The notes: generated from the letters alone by a model not told the origin. A stretch of 64,000 nt of DNA from NIOZ-UU13 sp035528395 (GCA_035528395.1 DATKYR010000029.1:112567-176566), one strand, 5' to 3'. Positions 53,959-62,540 are shown, counted from the stretch's first letter. Numbers and translations are program-made.

Positions 53959-54846
53959 CTACATCGCAAAAAAGCGGTCGATACGACCGGCCAAATCCGT
54001 CAGATAAGCTTCATCACCTCCTCTTAGCTCAGTAGTCAGGTATCCATCGTAGCCGATTTCATCCAATGACCGGCGTACCTGGGGCCAGTTCACGTCGCCA
54101 TCCAGCAGGTTGGTCCATTCATAGCCACGCCTTTTGAAATCTTTCAGATGGATTTTGACGATGCGTTTGCCGAGCGTGCGTATCCAGTCCTGTGAGTATC
54201 CGAAGAGGATTACATTGCCGATATCGAAGTAGGCCTTGAGCCAGGGGCTCTCGAACTCATCCACGTATCGCGCGAATTCGAGCGGGCTCAGTAGAAACTT
54301 GTTCCAGACATTCTCGACAGCGATAACCACGCCGAGCTCCTCAGCTAACGGCAGAAGTTTCTTTATATGTGTCTGTGAGCGTTTGTAGGCCTGTTCGTAG
54401 CTGACTTCCTCATTGACTATTGCGGGCACTAACAGCACCGCATCGGCGCCCAATGCTTTTGCGCTGCGCAGGGCTGTCTCCATTCCCGCCAGGCCCTTCT
54501 CTATCACCTTTGGGTCGGGGTCGGAAAACGGCGCACCCCAGCCGCCGTACACGATTGAATGAATCGGGACCCCGGCCTGCCGGGCCAGCCTGCCAAGCTC
54601 CCGCGCTGCATCAAGGTCATCCATTGGAGAAGCTTCGATGCCGTCGAATCCGCATTTTTTCGCAAGTTTGAATTTTTCAGCATCCGGCAGTTTCTTCGGC
54701 AGCATCCCTAATTGAAGGGCTTTGCGTAATTTTGCGCCTTTCTGACTGCTTCCGGCAAAGCCGGACTCAACCAGCAGGCCTGTTCCAGCCGTAACCGCAG
54801 CAGCATACCTCAAAAAACTGCGACGTCCTATAACTTCCTCTTTCAT
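53959..54846 (-). CDS. Tat-exported sugar phosphate isomerase/epimerase-like TIM barrel
   Basis: The 295-residue protein begins with a Tat leader (IGRRSFLRYAAAVTAGTG). The xylose-isomerase-like barrel (AP endonuclease 2 family) is shown by KFKLAKKCGFDGIEAS, IHSIVYGGWG, GVVIAVENVWNKFL with a metal Glu, LKAYFDIGNVILFG with Asp, KIHLKDFKRRG and YDGYLTTELRGGD with His, Asp and Glu ligands. Such exported proteins are abundant in Planctomycetota and probably act on free sugars in the periplasm. Strong ribosome site AGGAGG. It stands alone. Confidence 0.88.
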   Translation of the reverse strand: MKEEVIGRRSFLRYAAAVTAGTGLLVESGFAGSSQKGAKLRKALQLGMLPKKLPDAEKFKLAKKCGFDGIEASPMDDLDAARELGRLARQAGVPIHSIVYGGWGAPFSDPDPKVIEKGLAGMETALRSAKALGADAVLLVPAIVNEEVSYEQAYKRSQTHIKKLLPLAEELGVVIAVENVWNKFLLSPLEFARYVDEFESPWLKAYFDIGNVILFGYSQDWIRTLGKRIVKIHLKDFKRRGYEWTNLLDGDVNWPQVRRSLDEIGYDGYLTTELRGGDEAYLTDLAGRIDRFFAM

Positions 54847-55319
54847 AAGTCTGCCTCCTAATTTCTATATCTGTCCGGCTATTGCACGCAATATGCAAGC
54901 CTGTATGCAACCTTCTATACTCACGGTTTTGCACAATATACCAATTTACCCGAACAAGCTAAATTGAAAAGACGGCTTGTCGAGAGAAAATTGTTTTTTT
55001 TTATACTGGCAATAGAGGTTGTTGATTACAAGTTGTTGCTGGAATGAGTATTAGGTGCTCCTTTTTCGCCTTCTTGTTTATTACCAGGGGCCGAAAAACA
55101 TCTGCTATTTGTATGGGAAGTTATGTTTTTATTGGCCGGTCCCATAAAAAGATAAAGTTTTTCGTATTTCTTTGCCGAATAAATAAAAAGAGTTTAGTTG
55201 TTTTATAGTGTTGAAAAGCCGTTTTCTGCGGCAAAAAGGGGTTTTTCGGATTGTCATTTAAGGGCGGACCCTGTTTTGCGATAAATTGCGAAATTGGAAC
55301 CCGGAGCTGGAGAGAAATT
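54847..55319. other. Intergenic region upstream of the ParA-CBM48 gene
   Basis: No gene is seen in these 470 bases, which lie between divergent genes and must hold both promoters. It is A/T-rich on the right. No reliable promoter pair was identified. Confidence 0.45.
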
Positions 55320-56624
55320 ATGAGAACGATAGCGGTTGTTAATCAAAAAGGTGGTTGTGGCAAAACGACGGTGTCGCTAAACCTGGCCAGCGCTCTTGCC
55401 GGGGCGGGCCAAAGAATCCTGCTGGTCGATATGGACCCGCAGTCTCATTGCGCGGTCGGCCTCGCTGTGCCCGAGGAGCAGATCGAACAGAGCATCTACG
55501 ATGTCCTGATAAGCACAAGCAGAAACGAGCCGATTAAGCTCACAGAAATACTCTGGCAGATTAGCGACAGGCTGGAGCTGGCGCCGGCCAGTTTAGACCT
55601 CTCTGCGTTCGAGCAGCAGATGGTCGGTATCGCCGAACGTGAATGCTGCCTTAAAGATGCCCTGGACGTGATAAAGAACGATTATGACTACGCAGTAATC
55701 GATTGTCCCCCCGCCGTGAGCCTGTTGACCTTTAATGCGCTAAGGGCCGCCACTGATGTTATTGTCCCCGTCGAGACCGGCTACTTCGCGCTTCACGGGC
55801 TTAGCAGGCAGCTTGAAACTCTCAGCATACTCTGCAGACGACACAGCCAGCAGGTCGATGTCAGGGTCTTGGCGAGCATGTATGATATAAGGACTAAGAT
55901 GGCCAGAGAAATTTTGGCCGAATTGCGCAGCCACTTCGCTGACAAAATGTTCCAGACAGTTGTCAGTTTCAATACCAAGATCAAGGAAGCATCCAGTTTT
56001 GGCCAACCCATCAGTGAGTACGACCCTGCCAGCAGAGGCAATACAGATTTTAGCTCACTCGCCGAAGAGGTCTTGGGCTCACAGGCCAGACAGGAGCATC
56101 ACGAGTTTGTCAACACCTTGGCCGACCAGCTCGAATCCATCAGCGCCACCGCCGACGAATTGCTTCAGTCTTCAAAGCCACCGGTAGAGCTTGAGCTGGC
56201 CCCCCAGACCGATGAGCTGCACCTGGCCTTTCCCGTCGAGGAGTTTACTACCGCCGAAGCGGCCCTCGACGTTTTGCATGGCAAAAGCGAAGCGGTGGCC
56301 GAAACACCGAAGCCCCTCGATACCTCCGCCAAGCTTTCTGAATATTACGGCGTTAACCAGGTAAAGGATGCCGTGGTATTTGTAACGCTGTATCCACGAG
56401 CCGACACGGTGCAGGTCGCCGGCGACTTTAATAATTGGCAGCCGGAACAAAGCCCGATGCTAAAAGTCGGTAATAGCGGTGTCTGGCAGACGGAGATGAA
56501 CCTGTCTCCGGGACGATATCGCTATCGCCTGGTTGTTGACGGCCAGTGGCAGCAGGACCCATATAACGAATTGACCGAATTAAATCCCTTCGGCGGATTT
56601 AACTCGATCATCGAGGTTAAGTAG
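55320..56624 (+). CDS. ParA-type ATPase fused to a CBM48 glycogen-binding domain
   Basis: The start at 55320 has GGAGAG upstream and leads straight into RTIAVVNQKGGCGKTTVSLN, the deviant Walker A with signature Lys of ParA/Soj/MinD ATPases. ILLVDMDPQSHCAVGL and YAVIDCPPAVSLLTF are the switch motifs. The ParA part covers about 1-260, followed by an acidic linker. The last 80 residues are an AMPK-beta/CBM48 domain: VVFVTLYPRADTVQVAGDFN, NWQPEQSPM, LSPGRYRYRLVVDGQW and DPYNELTELNPFGG. CBM48 binds glycogen or alpha-glucans. ParA proteins position DNA or cell bodies. Combining them suggests a role in placing or sensing glycogen; this is inference. No ParB or glycogen gene is adjacent. Confidence 0.92.
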   Translation: MRTIAVVNQKGGCGKTTVSLNLASALAGAGQRILLVDMDPQSHCAVGLAVPEEQIEQSIYDVLISTSRNEPIKLTEILWQISDRLELAPASLDLSAFEQQMVGIAERECCLKDALDVIKNDYDYAVIDCPPAVSLLTFNALRAATDVIVPVETGYFALHGLSRQLETLSILCRRHSQQVDVRVLASMYDIRTKMAREILAELRSHFADKMFQTVVSFNTKIKEASSFGQPISEYDPASRGNTDFSSLAEEVLGSQARQEHHEFVNTLADQLESISATADELLQSSKPPVELELAPQTDELHLAFPVEEFTTAEAALDVLHGKSEAVAETPKPLDTSAKLSEYYGVNQVKDAVVFVTLYPRADTVQVAGDFNNWQPEQSPMLKVGNSGVWQTEMNLSPGRYRYRLVVDGQWQQDPYNELTELNPFGGFNSIIEVK

Positions 56625-56663
56625 ACATTAGTTAGTATCTGTTGCAGAAAGCAAAAATCGACG

Positions 56664-56751
56664 ATGTCACCCCTGCGAAAGCAGGGATCCAGAGCGAAAA
56701 AGCTGGATTCCCGCTGGAGTTTATCACACACGCGATGCGGGGCGGGAATGA
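56664..56751. repeat. Dispersed TCAC/TCATTCC-CTGCGAAAGCAG repeat
   Basis: GTCACCCCTGCGAAAGCAGG ... ATCCAG ... TGGATTCCCGC ... GGGCGGGAATGAC form the arms of a common intergenic inverted repeat. A shorter relative lies near 15457. Confidence 0.65.
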
Positions 56752-56844
56752 CAAATACTGTTTCCGCAACAAGAATTAGTTAGGTCCTGTTTTGCAACAG
56801 ATATCCCTGGAATCCTTATCAAGTAGTCTCTTGTATCGGTTTTA

Positions 56845-57022
56845 GAGCTTATCCGAATAACCGTCTCGTTATGAGGCCGAGCGAAAAGTTCGAGGCCAAG
56901 GCGGCAGGCCAAAAAGGCTCGCCAGGCGTGGTTTGCTCCACGTTGAGAACATTTTTTCACCGACAACGCAGGCATCGGGCTTTGCAGCCGGCCGCAATAG
57001 AACGGGTTATTTGGATAGGCTC
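56845..57022. mobile_element. MITE-like element, copy C (178 bp)
   Basis: Ends GAGCTTATCCGAATAACC and GGTTATTTGGATAGGCTC; TTA on both sides (56842-56844, 57023-57025). Internal sequence matches copies A and B with few differences. Confidence 0.88.
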
Positions 57023-57092
57023 TTAATCTCAGGTTTTCGGTATAATATCCTCTTACTGCTGAGGAGGAGGTTAAAATTTTTCATTTTTTTGT

Positions 57093-57120
57093 TTGACATC
57101 GAGTCCGATAATGTTATAAT
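57093..57120 (+). promoter_or_regulatory. Sigma-70-like promoter
   Basis: TTGACA at 57093-57098 and TATAAT at 57115-57120 are both consensus with a 16-base spacer. It points toward the unknown secreted proteins and would give a leader of about 330 bases. Confidence 0.6.
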
Positions 57121-57188
57121 TTGTATTGCATGGCCATGATTTCCAGGAGGGTGATTGTGTTTATGTAACATTTGTTGGTGGGTTGAGA

Positions 57189-57305
57189 ATGGATGCTCTT
57201 TGCGGATTAAAGTGTATTGCGGCATGTCTGTTCGCGCAGTCGATGTCTTATTATCCTCTATTTGCCAGTTCGATTTCTTTTCGCAAAGCCGGAAAGTTGT
57301 TTTGA
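57189..57305 (+). CDS. Possible 38-residue peptide in the leader
   Basis: An ATG at 57189 opens a short frame with MDALCGLKCIAACLFAQSMS and a Lys-rich end. The start context (GGTTGAGAATGGA) is similar to that of the PEP-CTERM gene at 59776. No homology is recognised; it may be a leader peptide or chance. Confidence 0.25.
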   Translation: MDALCGLKCIAACLFAQSMSYYPLFASSISFRKAGKLF

Positions 57306-57456
57306 TATGCAAAAAAACCAATATCTAATTGTAACTTTCGGGGGAAGGAAGGAGGCGATATAGGCAAGAAAAACAGCACTTATTTTGGAACATCAGGAGG
57401 GTGTTGATAAGTGTTAGTTTAATGAGAAAACGAAAATTCTATTATTAAGGAGAATA

Positions 57457-58737
57457 ATGATGAAAAAGCTGATTGCAATCTTGGTCCCCGTGCTGATGCT
57501 TTTTACTAATGCTTACACCCAGATCAGTAACGCGCAACTTCCTGAGGGCACACCCGAGACAATGATTGAAGTAAACACTGATGTTACCACGAACCAATCT
57601 CAGGATGTTTCTGTTGTAGGTAGTGACTCCGATTCTTCTTCCAGTTCGGATGTGAGTATCAATTCCACCTCAATTTCGAACTACAGGACACGGACGCCGC
57701 CGATTACGACGTTTCCTCCATATTTGCCCTATTGGACTCATGGAGGCTGGGGAACTATAAAGGCATACTTCCCGAACGGACCCAATAGTGATGACCAGGT
57801 GTATGAGCGGATTTTCAATCCTAATAACCCCGATGACATGAGAGGGCTTAGGGGTGTTCTGAAATCATTACCTTATGAGAGCCCGCTTGGTGTTTTCGGC
57901 GGCTTCCTTAATGGCGTTGGGGCCGTGTTTGGCGGACCTGATAATTACCATCACGGCAGGGGATTTGAAATAGCAAGTTCGCTTGTTCGTACTCGCAGAC
58001 CCGGGAGAAAACCTCTGTTAGTATTTATTGACTCCAATGTGGATACAGGGCTCTTGACAAAAGCCGGTTACGCTTATGTTGGAAAGGTAAGCTTGGAAGG
58101 CAGGGTGGATCGCAACTGGGACCACGTCTACGATGCTGCGGTAGCAGAGGCTTTGCCGTGGGATGTTGATATCCTGCTGATATCCGGCGGCATGAAAGGT
58201 GTCACCGTTGGCTCAAATGTTGCTTTTCCTGGAGCCGGCGGAGCGTACAGCCAGTCTAACTACTCTATTTCTTTATTTGGTGCTGTCTCAAGCGGGATTA
58301 CAGAAGGCAAAGGAAAGGCTATTATGAGCGCTGCAGGTTATAGGTATTGCCCGGCCCTTGCGAAGAGGAGAAGAATTCCTAAGGCCTTCTATGAGAAATT
58401 CCACGCAAAGTTCTATAAAGGACCTGCTCAGGAGCCTGCTGAAATACCGGCTTATATACCTGTTCAAGAGCCCGAGCTAATACCTGTTCGAGAGTCTGAA
58501 CTGGTACCAGTGATAATAAAGCCGATGTCAGAACAAAAAGCGCCTCAGTCGAAAGTTTTTCCCAAAGAAGCCGAAGAAGCTGAAGAAGCCAAAGAGTCCA
58601 AGGCAGCCAAAGAAGCTCCTGCTGCTTTTCCTGCTAAAAAGAGATGTTACATCCCCGGTGTTGAAATGAGCCAGCAACTTTATGATATGGCTGGATTTGG
58701 GTTACACCAGAAGGTGCATAACGTAACCATAAAGTGA
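57457..58737 (+). CDS. Secreted protein of unknown function with Ser/Asp-rich segment
   Basis: The 426-residue protein has a signal peptide (KLIAILVPVLMLFTNAYT) and a Ser/Asp/Asn-rich stretch (about 40-75). A folded part follows (about 80-310) with GGWGTIKAYFPNGPNSDDQV, LGVFGGFLNGVGAVFGG, KPLLVFIDSNVDTGLLTKAG and VDILLISGGMKGVTVGS. Residues 325-395 are Pro/Glu-rich then Lys/Glu/Ala-rich, a likely extended linker. The C-terminus ends YDMAGFGLHQKVHNVTIK. I do not recognise the family. Strong AAGGAG site. The next gene, also secreted, follows after 166 bases, and both may assemble on the cell surface. Confidence 0.7.
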   Translation: MMKKLIAILVPVLMLFTNAYTQISNAQLPEGTPETMIEVNTDVTTNQSQDVSVVGSDSDSSSSSDVSINSTSISNYRTRTPPITTFPPYLPYWTHGGWGTIKAYFPNGPNSDDQVYERIFNPNNPDDMRGLRGVLKSLPYESPLGVFGGFLNGVGAVFGGPDNYHHGRGFEIASSLVRTRRPGRKPLLVFIDSNVDTGLLTKAGYAYVGKVSLEGRVDRNWDHVYDAAVAEALPWDVDILLISGGMKGVTVGSNVAFPGAGGAYSQSNYSISLFGAVSSGITEGKGKAIMSAAGYRYCPALAKRRRIPKAFYEKFHAKFYKGPAQEPAEIPAYIPVQEPELIPVRESELVPVIIKPMSEQKAPQSKVFPKEAEEAEEAKESKAAKEAPAAFPAKKRCYIPGVEMSQQLYDMAGFGLHQKVHNVTIK

Positions 58738-58903
58738 CTTTCATAGAGATAAAAATCTCTGATGAAGTTGATACGATGTCTTCGCTGTTAAGGAGAAAGG
58801 AGGTCGCAGATAGGGCAAAAAGGTTGTCTATGGCGTTGTAATTGCTGATGATTTGTTAGCAATTGGAAGGTAATCTGAAAAATAAAAAGAAAAGGAGTTT
58901 AAT

Positions 58904-59497
58904 ATGCTTAGAAAATTCTTACTCTCCGTAGCAGTTATTTTACTGCTGTCCTCCGGGGTCTTTGCAGACATTGGCCAGACCCAGAGTTTTGAAATTGCCG
59001 CGCCGAATAAGGTCAAGGTAGTTGGAGGGTTCGGCATGGCATCAGGAAGAAACTATCTGGAGATTGGCCAAAGAAAGATGGAACACCAGGCTTGTTTAGG
59101 CAGTGCAGCCATGAAGCAGGGAGGCATATTTACCCAGCGTGCACGTGCTCAGGCCCGGAGTGGTGCAGTTGGCGTTGTACAGAATGCATCGGTTAATGGC
59201 TCGCAAAACCAGTTTATCGGCCGTGGATATAGAGGTTCACATACTCAGGGGCAGAGTCTGAATCTGAACTTTAACACAATTGCGCGCAAACCTTTTGGTG
59301 GTGTTGGCCGCGCAATGGGCTCACAGAGTTTCGTTGGTGAACAAAGTCTGAAGCAAACCTATCGCGGAGGATCCAGTGAAGGCTCTCAGTTTATTCATGC
59401 CGAACAAGATGTTAAGATTAAGGGCGGCCCGAGTTCTAATGTTGTTGTAAATAATACTCTGGATGTTAAAATGAACCAGGGCAACACCTCTCCGTAA
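58904..59497 (+). CDS. Secreted Gly/Ser/Gln/Asn-rich protein of unknown function
   Basis: The 197-residue protein has a signal peptide (FLLSVAVILLLSSGVFA). The mature part is polar with short alternating segments: AVGVVQNASVNGSQNQFIG, HTQGQSLNLNFNTIA, GSQSFVGEQSLKQTYRG, EGSQFIHAEQDVKIKG and NVVVNNTLDVKMNQ. The pattern of Gln/Asn and alternating hydrophobic residues resembles curli-like or other beta-solenoid/amyloid proteins, but no exact family is recognised. Good AAAGGAG site. It is paired with the secreted protein at 57457 and followed by a terminator. Confidence 0.72.
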   Translation: MLRKFLLSVAVILLLSSGVFADIGQTQSFEIAAPNKVKVVGGFGMASGRNYLEIGQRKMEHQACLGSAAMKQGGIFTQRARAQARSGAVGVVQNASVNGSQNQFIGRGYRGSHTQGQSLNLNFNTIARKPFGGVGRAMGSQSFVGEQSLKQTYRGGSSEGSQFIHAEQDVKIKGGPSSNVVVNNTLDVKMNQGNTSP

Positions 59498-59554
59498 CGG
59501 CCGGCAAAATCTCGTATAGTTTCAAGGAGACCTTTCTAATAATTTAGTTAGAAG

Positions 59555-59614
59555 GAGCCTTAAAGGGACCTCTTGCTTAAAAGAGTGCGTAATCTCTTTA
59601 GGGCTCTTTTTTTT
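59555..59614 (+). terminator. Terminator after the Gly/Ser/Gln-rich protein gene
   Basis: GAGCCTTAAAG (59555-59565) pairs with CTTTAGGGCTC (59596-59606, one G-U type mismatch), with an inner AAAGAG/CTCTTT stem, followed by eight T. Confidence 0.8.
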
Positions 59615-59775
59615 GCTCCTCAACACATTTTTCCAGTTTTTAGTTTGCCAGGAGGGTCCCATAAGGTTACAATTCCCAATACTATAAGAGGATTTGGGCG
59701 CATATAGTTTTTTACACCGTAAGGTGAACTACCAGCTTACGGAGTTCGACTATAAAATCTACTGACAGGTTGAGA

Positions 59776-60387
59776 ATGGAAGCTCGCAGCCGTGTAAAAT
59801 GGAGTGTTGCAATTCTTTTTGGGGTAGGGGCTTTTTGTTTTCCTGTTTTTGCCGACGAGGTTTACAAATACGAAGGCGAATTCAACTTACAAATTCCCGC
59901 CGATCCGGACACCAGCAAAGGATGGATGGCTGATGCTGTTATTGAAATCGACTACCATTTAACTATTCTTGACCTCGATGTCGGCGTCACTTTGACGCAT
60001 TCCAACGTCTTTGATTTGCAAATCTCTTTGCAAAGCCCTGACGGAACGACCCTGTCCTTAAATGCGTACGATCCTGATAATGGGTTTTTTCAGGGCGCAG
60101 ATTACTCACAAACCGTATTTGACGATGAAGCCCAGACCCCCATCGGCCAGGCCCAGCCGCCTTTTACAGGCCACTTCAAGCCTAAAGGAGGTAATCTGTT
60201 GGAGATTTTTGACGGCCAGGACGCTTATGGCCCTTGGCACCTGCAGATCTACGATGCCTATTATCACGACACCGGCACCTTAAACAGTTTTGGGCTTACC
60301 ATCACAACTCCCGAACCGGCTACTATGGTACTCTTGGCACTCGGTGCAGGTTTTGCAGCACTTTTACGACCCCGCCGAAGACGATAG
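59776..60387 (+). CDS. PEP-CTERM protein with proprotein-convertase P-like domain
   Basis: Start at ATG 59776. A signal peptide (WSVAILFGVGAFCFPVFA) is followed by a beta-sandwich: LDVGVTLTHSNVFDLQISLQ, SPDGTTLSL, GPWHLQIYDAYYHDTGTLNS and FGLTITTPEPA. This order matches the P/Homo B domain found next to subtilisin-type proteases. The C-terminus TTPEPATMVLLALGAGFAAL then LRPRRRR is a PEP-CTERM sorting signal, which an exosortase cuts when the protein is anchored or exported. No protease domain is attached. The gene overlaps nothing on its own strand, but its end abuts the remnant tail of the C10 peptidase gene. Confidence 0.88.
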   Translation: MEARSRVKWSVAILFGVGAFCFPVFADEVYKYEGEFNLQIPADPDTSKGWMADAVIEIDYHLTILDLDVGVTLTHSNVFDLQISLQSPDGTTLSLNAYDPDNGFFQGADYSQTVFDDEAQTPIGQAQPPFTGHFKPKGGNLLEIFDGQDAYGPWHLQIYDAYYHDTGTLNSFGLTITTPEPATMVLLALGAGFAALLRPRRRR

Positions 60388-60389
60388 TT

Positions 60390-60584
60390 TTATTGGGCGG
60401 TGTGGTCGCCGTCGGGGCTTTTGTTCACATCGTTAAAATTGTTACCGAAGTACACATCGTGCGATATTGCAGCAGTTCCTGCCGACCAGCTAAGGCTCAC
60501 CCGCGTATCCTCAAAAATGGTACCATCAGCCGGACTCGGGTTGCTGGCAACGAACGGTTCACTTCCCGGGGATGTGGGTGGGGG
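60390..60584 (-). pseudogene. In-frame remnant of a fibronectin-like module after the C10 peptidase stop
   Basis: Directly after the TAG at 60585-60587 the same frame stays open for 64 codons to a TAA at 60390-60392. It begins with a Pro-rich linker and reads SNPSPADGTIFEDTRVSLSW and AAISHDVYFGNNFNDVN, the first half of the module found three times in each LamG paralogue. It then ends at the edge of the PEP-CTERM gene. The simplest reading is a C10 peptidase that lost its C-terminal domains. Confidence 0.75.
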
Positions 60585-62540
60585 CTATTGGACCTGGACT
60601 GGGAATATTATATCGTCAAGCCACGCAGTATCGTCGCCACGGGACTCCGAGCCGTCCTTTGAATAAATCCACTCGAAAGTTCTTGTGCCTGCTGTCACAG
60701 GAAAGGACACCTCGGCCCAATCATTCGTGCCCGACCATTTTCTCTTTTCCTCTCTATTGATGTAGAATTTCAAATAGTCACAACCTCCCTCGGAAGAGAT
60801 TTTGCTGTAGAATGTAATATTCCCTGCTACGCAATCAAGTGTCACCTTCAGAGTAGTGCTTTCGTCGTGGTCAATCGAACCGGCTTGGGCACTATAAATC
60901 CCCGAATGCTTCTCACTCGATGTAGTGGTCCAATAACTGTCTCCTTCATGTTCCCACGGGCATTTTTTGAAATCATTCGTTTCAAAATCCTCCATGGAGC
61001 CGCTGGGTTGAGGGGATTGGCCGCCTGCCACAAAATCGATCCCCCATTTGTTTCCCGAAACGGGTAGATAATTCTCTGATTTTCCTGTTCTCACCTCGTT
61101 AAGCTCAAAACGGTAACCAGGCTTCGTTGCGCTGACGATGTAAGTTGTTTGTGACTTAACCTTTTCCAGGGCATATATACCTTTGCTGTCAGTTTCATCA
61201 GTGTATGTCTCGCTACGGCCTTGCCTTGTCGCCGTCAACAACGCCCCACTGATAGGGCTGCCGGACGCATCGGTTACCCGTCCGCTGATTATCTCTCCTG
61301 AACCGGAACTGAAAATATTATAAATGCTTTCATCAATGACATTAAAAGAAGGGTCGGAACCAATAATGGGCAGGTTGTAATATGCATTATGGTTGCCGGA
61401 CCAGCCCATATTGAGATGGTGGTAGAGGGTTGAGGAGTTATATCCATATCCATCGGCTAAAATGGCATGTCCGCCATCGACACCCTCTTCCCTTAAGCCG
61501 AGGATCACAGGTCTACCGGCATCGAGGTTAGGATTGACCATGCCTGCCAGTCCTGAACCGATATTAATAAATGCTTCAGCAGAGAAATCGTAGTTCAAGC
61601 CACTGATTGCGTTGCCATACTTGAAAATATTCTTCAAGGCGTCTCTCGCCTTATACGTTAAGGCCCCTGAGCCGTCAGCCGTGTAATTCGTGTTGATAGA
61701 TATCCCCGCATCATAACAAAGTGCTCCGATGTCCTTTCGTTCTGCCAATGTTGTGCTGCAACGAGGCTCAAGTTCCATCTGGTCCCATTTGTACGCCCCG
61801 CCATTGCCATCTCCACCACGCGTAGACGCTTTTCGTTCGACATCGTTAATCTTGATTGTAAAGTCATGTACACCAATTCCCGTCGTGGGGTGTTTATAGT
61901 ACTGCATCAACTGGGCCATTGCTGTGGCGTTACAGCCACTGGGATAGTTTTCAGGAGTGTAATAGTTATAGCAGTCGTTGCTGCAGGCTTGTTGCTGGCT
62001 CCATTTACTCTGCACCAGTGGTGCAACACGAACATCAGGGATCGAGCTCCGCCCCATTAGGTTAAATCCACCTTCGGATGTCTCGGCAAGGCTGATAAAG
62101 TAGCTCCACTTCCTCTGGGTATCGGTAAATGGTGCCTCTCCAACCATTGCTTGCAGACTGAAGGTGTTGTGAACTGCCGCCATTCGCCCGTTGAGGTCGT
62201 TGGTTACTAATGCCCCCAACGGGTTCTCGAGCGAGGGGTCATAAGTACCGTCATCAGCGAAACCGATAATGGGCTCAACCATATCGTCCGCTGAGACAAT
62301 CACAAAACCGGATGGTTCCAAATAGACGATGTAATAAACCGGCTCACCATAATCATCGGTGAAGGTTTCAACACTTATCACCTCTTGTCCGAGTGCCGTC
62401 TCGAGCGGTTGAGGATCTACTTTGAGCCAACCTGCCACTGCCATTTCCGCTTCATACGCCGTTGTCGGAAGTGCCCACAGGCTGCTGCATAATTGCGACA
62501 AGACTAAAACAGTCGCCAGAATGATGTTTTTGCGTTTCAT
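60585..62540 (-). CDS. Secreted C10-family cysteine peptidase (streptopain-like)
   Basis: The 651-residue protein has a signal peptide (IILATVLVLSQLCSSLWA), a propeptide (about 25-165) and a C10 catalytic domain. The nucleophile is in YPSGCNATAMAQLMQYY (Cys203), and His358 is in DGGHAILADGYGYNSS; NMGWSGNHNAYY follows. A carboxypeptidase-regulatory-like domain (about 415-490; SGRVTDASGSPISGALLTAT) and a beta-sandwich (about 515-645; NITFYSKISSEGGCDYLKFY) end the protein. The gene stops at TAG, but the same frame continues for 64 codons into a known module, so the protein may be shortened. The catalytic domain looks intact. Start has AGAGGA upstream. Confidence 0.9.
   Translation of the reverse strand: MKRKNIILATVLVLSQLCSSLWALPTTAYEAEMAVAGWLKVDPQPLETALGQEVISVETFTDDYGEPVYYIVYLEPSGFVIVSADDMVEPIIGFADDGTYDPSLENPLGALVTNDLNGRMAAVHNTFSLQAMVGEAPFTDTQRKWSYFISLAETSEGGFNLMGRSSIPDVRVAPLVQSKWSQQQACSNDCYNYYTPENYPSGCNATAMAQLMQYYKHPTTGIGVHDFTIKINDVERKASTRGGDGNGGAYKWDQMELEPRCSTTLAERKDIGALCYDAGISINTNYTADGSGALTYKARDALKNIFKYGNAISGLNYDFSAEAFINIGSGLAGMVNPNLDAGRPVILGLREEGVDGGHAILADGYGYNSSTLYHHLNMGWSGNHNAYYNLPIIGSDPSFNVIDESIYNIFSSGSGEIISGRVTDASGSPISGALLTATRQGRSETYTDETDSKGIYALEKVKSQTTYIVSATKPGYRFELNEVRTGKSENYLPVSGNKWGIDFVAGGQSPQPSGSMEDFETNDFKKCPWEHEGDSYWTTTSSEKHSGIYSAQAGSIDHDESTTLKVTLDCVAGNITFYSKISSEGGCDYLKFYINREEKRKWSGTNDWAEVSFPVTAGTRTFEWIYSKDGSESRGDDTAWLDDIIFPVQVQ

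Larger units (their letters stand above)
56625..57456. other. Intergenic region with repeat, MITE and promoter
   Basis: Contains a TCACCCCTGCGAAAGCAGGG-type dispersed repeat (about 56664-56751), MITE copy C (56845-57022), a good promoter-like pair (57093-57120) and a 38-codon frame (57189-57305). A leader of about 335 bases separates the promoter from the next clear gene. Confidence 0.6.

Noticed and set aside
58741..58903. Possible cyclic-di-GMP riboswitch before the Gly/Ser/Gln-rich gene
   Set aside because: A GATAGGGCAAAAAGG word recalls the GEMM motif, but the paired helices and tetraloop-receptor sequence were not found.
60234..60662. 142-codon plus-strand frame
   Set aside because: Runs through the PEP-CTERM gene end and antisense to the module remnant; no start signal or domain.
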